This document shows, one piece after another, positions 60,999 through 64,000 of a stretch of 64,000 nucleotides of DNA. Position numbers and translations under genes: made by a program. The first letter of the stretch is position 1. Each line of letters begins with the position of its first letter. Below the pieces are notes generated by a model. It saw only the letters and a program-made list of their open reading frames with translations. It had not been told where the DNA came from and ran no database searches. This stretch comes from Euleptes europaea (taxonomy: Eukaryota; Chordata; Lepidosauria; Squamata; Sphaerodactylidae), in the NCBI RefSeq assembly GCF_029931775.1, contig NC_079312.1, forward strand, positions 16,747,821 to 16,811,820. Reading direction: 5' to 3'.

Positions 60999-62939
60999 TC
61001 ACTGAACATCTGCAAGATTTGTCTCTCGTACAAATTCTCTGGCATGTAATACAGTGTGAGCCACAACAGACAATCCTCCTTCAGACTGTGTGTTTACATT
61101 ATCACACTCCTGTCTGGATTCACTTGGGGTTAAGAGAAGTAGATCCTCGACCGAGGTTTTTTCTTCAGTCCGAACATACCCTGCATGAGTCCTACCGTGC
61201 CTAACAAGGTGTGATCTCCGGTTGAAGCTTTTCCCACAGTCCACACAACAATATGGTTTTTCACCTGTGTGGATTCTTTTGTGCCGAATGAAGTGAGATC
61301 TCCAAGTGAAGGTCTTTCCGCACTCGGAGCATTTAAACACTTTGTCTTCTTGGGGGGCGCTCACGTCTGTTATAACGAGTGAGGGATTGTCATAGCTTCC
61401 ATCACCATTGAGGCATTTATATGGCCGGCATCCTGCAACTATGTCCTTCTGAGCGTCCACATTGTTTATAAGCAAAGAGCTGTGATTAAGTTTTGCTTCG
61501 CGGCCTGAACATTTTGTAAGGATCCTCTCTTGTGGATTCACACTCGCGACAAGGAAGGAACAATGGCTGTAGCTTGTTTCGTTGTTCGGCCATTCACACA
61601 GCTGGCTGCCTGTGTGTGTTTGCCTGTTTAGGTTCAGGCCAGCAATAAGAAGCGAGCTGGGACTGTACTGTTCTTCACTATCCAAGCATTTCTGAGGTTG
61701 GTCCCCTGTAAAAATCTGCTCTGGTGTATCCATCCCTGTAATACGGAGTGAGCTAGGATGATAACCTGCCACACCATCTGGCCATTCACACGGCTGGCCT
61801 CCAAAATGGGTTGCTTTGTGTGTATTGAGGTGTGATCTCCGATTGAAACTTTTTCCGCAAACGGAGCATTTATAAGGTTTCTCTCCAGTGTGGATTCTCT
61901 CATGCCTAAGCAGTTCTGAGGTCTGACTAAAGCTTTTCCCACAGTCTGTACAGGAATAGGGTTTTTCTCCAGTGTGAATCCTTTCATGCCTTATCAGCTT
62001 GGAGGACTGGTTGAAGCTTTTGCCACAGCTGAAACACATGTACGAGTTCTCTCCCCTGTGGGCTAATTCGTGCCGAATGAGGTTGGATCGAATGCCAAAT
62101 ATTCGCCCACATTCCGAGCATTCGTAAAGTTCTTTTTCCGTATGTGTCCTCTGGTGTCTATTCAGTTTAGACTTCTCAATGAAACTTTTCCCACACTTGG
62201 CGCATTTGTATGGCCTCTCCCCTGTGTGGGTTCTCTTGTGCGTCACCAGGTGTGATTTCCAGTTGAAACTTTCTCCACACACAGGGCATCTGAATGGCGT
62301 CTCTCCTGTGTGCAGCCTTTTGTGCGCTAAAAGGGATGAACTCTGGGTGAAACTTTTCCCACAGTCTGTACAAGAATATGGTTTCTCTCCTGTATGGATA
62401 TTCTCGTGCCTAATTAGAGTTGAGGCGTGGCTGAAGCTTTTCCCACAATCTGAACATTTGTATGGTCTCTCTCCGGTATGGGTAACTCCATGCCTAATGA
62501 GGTCTGACTTAAAGCTGAAGCTTTTCCCACAGTCCACACACTGATATGGTTTCTCTCCTGAATGGGTTCTCTGATGCCTGTTACGGTTGGACCTTTCAGT
62601 GAAGCTTTTCCCACAGTGTGAACATTTATATGGCTTCTCACCTGTATGGATTCTTTTATGCGCCAAAAGGTTCGAAGCCTGGGCAAAGGTTTTCCCACAT
62701 TCATTGCATGTCCTCGGACTCTGAGATTTGCAGATTCGCTTCCGGACTGTGCCTTTGCCAGAACCCCGGGAAGCCTCCACACAAGGAATGGCAGTGTCCA
62801 TTTTCTTTGCTAGGGGGTTTCCCAGATGCCTCTCTAGTCTGTGATGGTTCACAGATGTCTCTCCTTCTTCAGGATAGTGAGAAATGGACATTTCTCCTCT
62901 TCTCGGCAACATCTGTTCTTCTTGCTCATTTCTTTGCAC
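60999..62939 (-). CDS. C2H2 zinc-finger protein, last exon (partial gene), 646 codons
   Basis: The large finger exon of a third zinc-finger gene. An acceptor TTGTCAG lies at 62,940 and the frame is open from 62,939 to the stop at 60,999. There is no KRAB or SCAN exon in the remaining 1 kb, so the 5' exons lie right of the window. The exon starts in phase 0, unlike a direct join to a 127-nt KRAB-A exon, so another exon probably intervenes. After a spacer come eleven sound fingers (from about codon 78), a stretch of five finger-like repeats without full zinc ligands (about 386-538), two more sound fingers, and a 55-residue tail lacking fingers. Linkers are HTGEKP-like. It is probably a transcriptional regulator. 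Confidence 0.87.
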   Translation of the reverse strand: MQRNEQEEQMLPRRGEMSISHYPEEGETSVNHHRLERHLGNPLAKKMDTAIPCVEASRGSGKGTVRKRICKSQSPRTCNECGKTFAQASNLLAHKRIHTGEKPYKCSHCGKSFTERSNRNRHQRTHSGEKPYQCVDCGKSFSFKSDLIRHGVTHTGERPYKCSDCGKSFSHASTLIRHENIHTGEKPYSCTDCGKSFTQSSSLLAHKRLHTGETPFRCPVCGESFNWKSHLVTHKRTHTGERPYKCAKCGKSFIEKSKLNRHQRTHTEKELYECSECGRIFGIRSNLIRHELAHRGENSYMCFSCGKSFNQSSKLIRHERIHTGEKPYSCTDCGKSFSQTSELLRHERIHTGEKPYKCSVCGKSFNRRSHLNTHKATHFGGQPCEWPDGVAGYHPSSLRITGMDTPEQIFTGDQPQKCLDSEEQYSPSSLLIAGLNLNRQTHTGSQLCEWPNNETSYSHCSFLVASVNPQERILTKCSGREAKLNHSSLLINNVDAQKDIVAGCRPYKCLNGDGSYDNPSLVITDVSAPQEDKVFKCSECGKTFTWRSHFIRHKRIHTGEKPYCCVDCGKSFNRRSHLVRHGRTHAGYVRTEEKTSVEDLLLLTPSESRQECDNVNTQSEGGLSVVAHTVLHAREFVRETNLADVQ

Positions 62940-63049
62940 CTGACAATCCTATTCATTCTCACTTGCCTGTCCTTTGCCTATTAAAAGAAACAAAGAATTG
63001 TTTTTTCACTGGTTTTTATTATTAATAAAGACAGACAAAAGAAAGTGCT

Positions 63050-63330
63050 TCTTCAGAGAATGCATCATAAACCTATGGAACTCACAGCCATGGGACATAA
63101 TTATGGTTACAGGCTTAGATGTCTGTAAAAGGAGACAAATTCATGAAGGACAGATCCAACACCACCTAAACAGAACCTCCATGCTCAGAGGCAATATACC
63201 TCTGAATGCCAGTTGCACGTTGAGCTTCGTAGGCCTTCGAGAGGCATTTACTTGGCAACTGTAGGAAACAGGATGCTGGACTAGATGGACTATTGGTCTG
63301 ATCTTGCAGGCTTCCACTTATGATCTCATG
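63050..63330 (+). mobile_element. CR1-like LINE 3' end
   Basis: It contains LWNSQPWDIIMVTGLDVCKR in frame, then CTCAGAGGCAATATACCTCT and GGATGCTGGACTAGATGGAC, ending with GGTCTGATCTTGCAGGC. Confidence 0.75.
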
Positions 63331-64000
63331 TCATGTTCTTTGCATTTTCTATTGGGCTGACTGTGGCTAGTTTTGGGGTGGCTGGGAAGTTTGAGTTAGA
63401 AAAGGGTGGTAAAGATCCCTCCAACCATTACAATCCCTAGTCAAAAGAACAGGATACATCCATAATTGCTGCTCCAAGTTCCCGAATGAAGCGGTTAGGG
63501 ATGGGATACAAATACGATCAATAATAGGTAACAACAGCCATATCATGCATCTCTAGGGCACTCTATTCTGTCAGTCAAATTGGCTTTTCACTTTCTTTAC
63601 AGATGCTGCACAGTTGGTCAACATTCTCTTTGTTAATGCTTTTTCTATCAGCAGTGGGATTTTTGTGTGTGCGAATGATTAGTTGATTTGGCTGTTCTCC
63701 AACCGGCAGATTCATGAGGTACACTTCAGGTCACAGGCTTTCAAGTGAGAAGTGTCAAAAAACACCTCAATGACGGAGTTGTCTAGTAATCAGATTGCCT
63801 CAGATTGCTTGCGTGCCAAATTTCTATTTGTTTTGGATGTACCTAAACAATTTTAATTCCCTCATGAATGAATGACACCCAAGCACAGTGTAAGGAATTT
63901 CATACACATGTACCTATGCTTGCATAAGGTGAGCTGGGCTTAATAAAATTACATACACGTGTGTGTGTGTGGGGGACTCTTCCGAGTCCCATTAAAAAAG
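63331..64000. other. No gene seen
   Basis: No exon with KRAB, SCAN or finger features, and no named repeat except a short (TG)n run at 63,957-63,971. Confidence 0.5.

Overview
The window reads as squamate reptile nuclear DNA, most likely a lizard. Three things point there. The repeats include Sauria SINEs with a Bov-B-like tail, other tRNA-derived and 5S rRNA-derived SINEs, CR1 and L1 LINEs, many short hAT elements with 8-bp target duplications, and Penelope-like (PLE) pieces. The genes are intron-containing and belong to two families that expand in amniotes: RING/B-box/B30.2 TRIM genes and KRAB or SCAN C2H2 zinc-finger genes. All coding calls below rest on open frames, splice signals and matching exon phases read by eye; no search was run.

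Layout. 1-3.69 kb holds the 3' part of a young L1. 3.7-16 kb is the 3' half of TRIM gene A on the plus strand (exons 5, 6 and the B30.2 exon at 12,457-12,971); its RING and coiled-coil exons should lie left of the window, because the L1 sits in intron 4. 16.97-27.77 kb is a complete TRIM gene B on the plus strand. Its seven exons of 438, 96, 231, 23, 119, 33 and 518 nt join in frame to a 485-residue protein, and there is an extra in-frame B-box exon at 20,018-20,182. A and B are tandem duplicates: blocks from 3.7-15.95 kb recur in order at 23.17-28.85 kb, separated by repeats that arrived after the duplication. 28.9-35.5 kb is repeat-rich and gene-poor.

35.9-41.7 kb (minus) is a SCAN-KRAB-C2H2 gene of 569 residues in five exons. 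46.9-54.3 kb (minus) is a KRAB gene of 749 residues with 20 fingers. 61.0-62.9 kb (minus) is the finger exon of a third gene whose upstream exons lie beyond the right edge; a stretch of finger-like repeats in its middle has lost the zinc ligands.

TRIM B30.2 proteins are typically ubiquitin ligases, often in innate immunity, and KRAB zinc-finger proteins typically repress transposons and genes through TRIM28. The two families sit side by side here on opposite strands.

The most interesting non-coding pattern is that four different repeat families carry a motif like the core of a hammerhead ribozyme (CTGANGA, one extra base, a short perfect stem, then GAAA or a near match). At least two PLE-derived insertions are flanked by 13-bp target duplications, and one of them has its empty site preserved in the paralogous TRIM copy.
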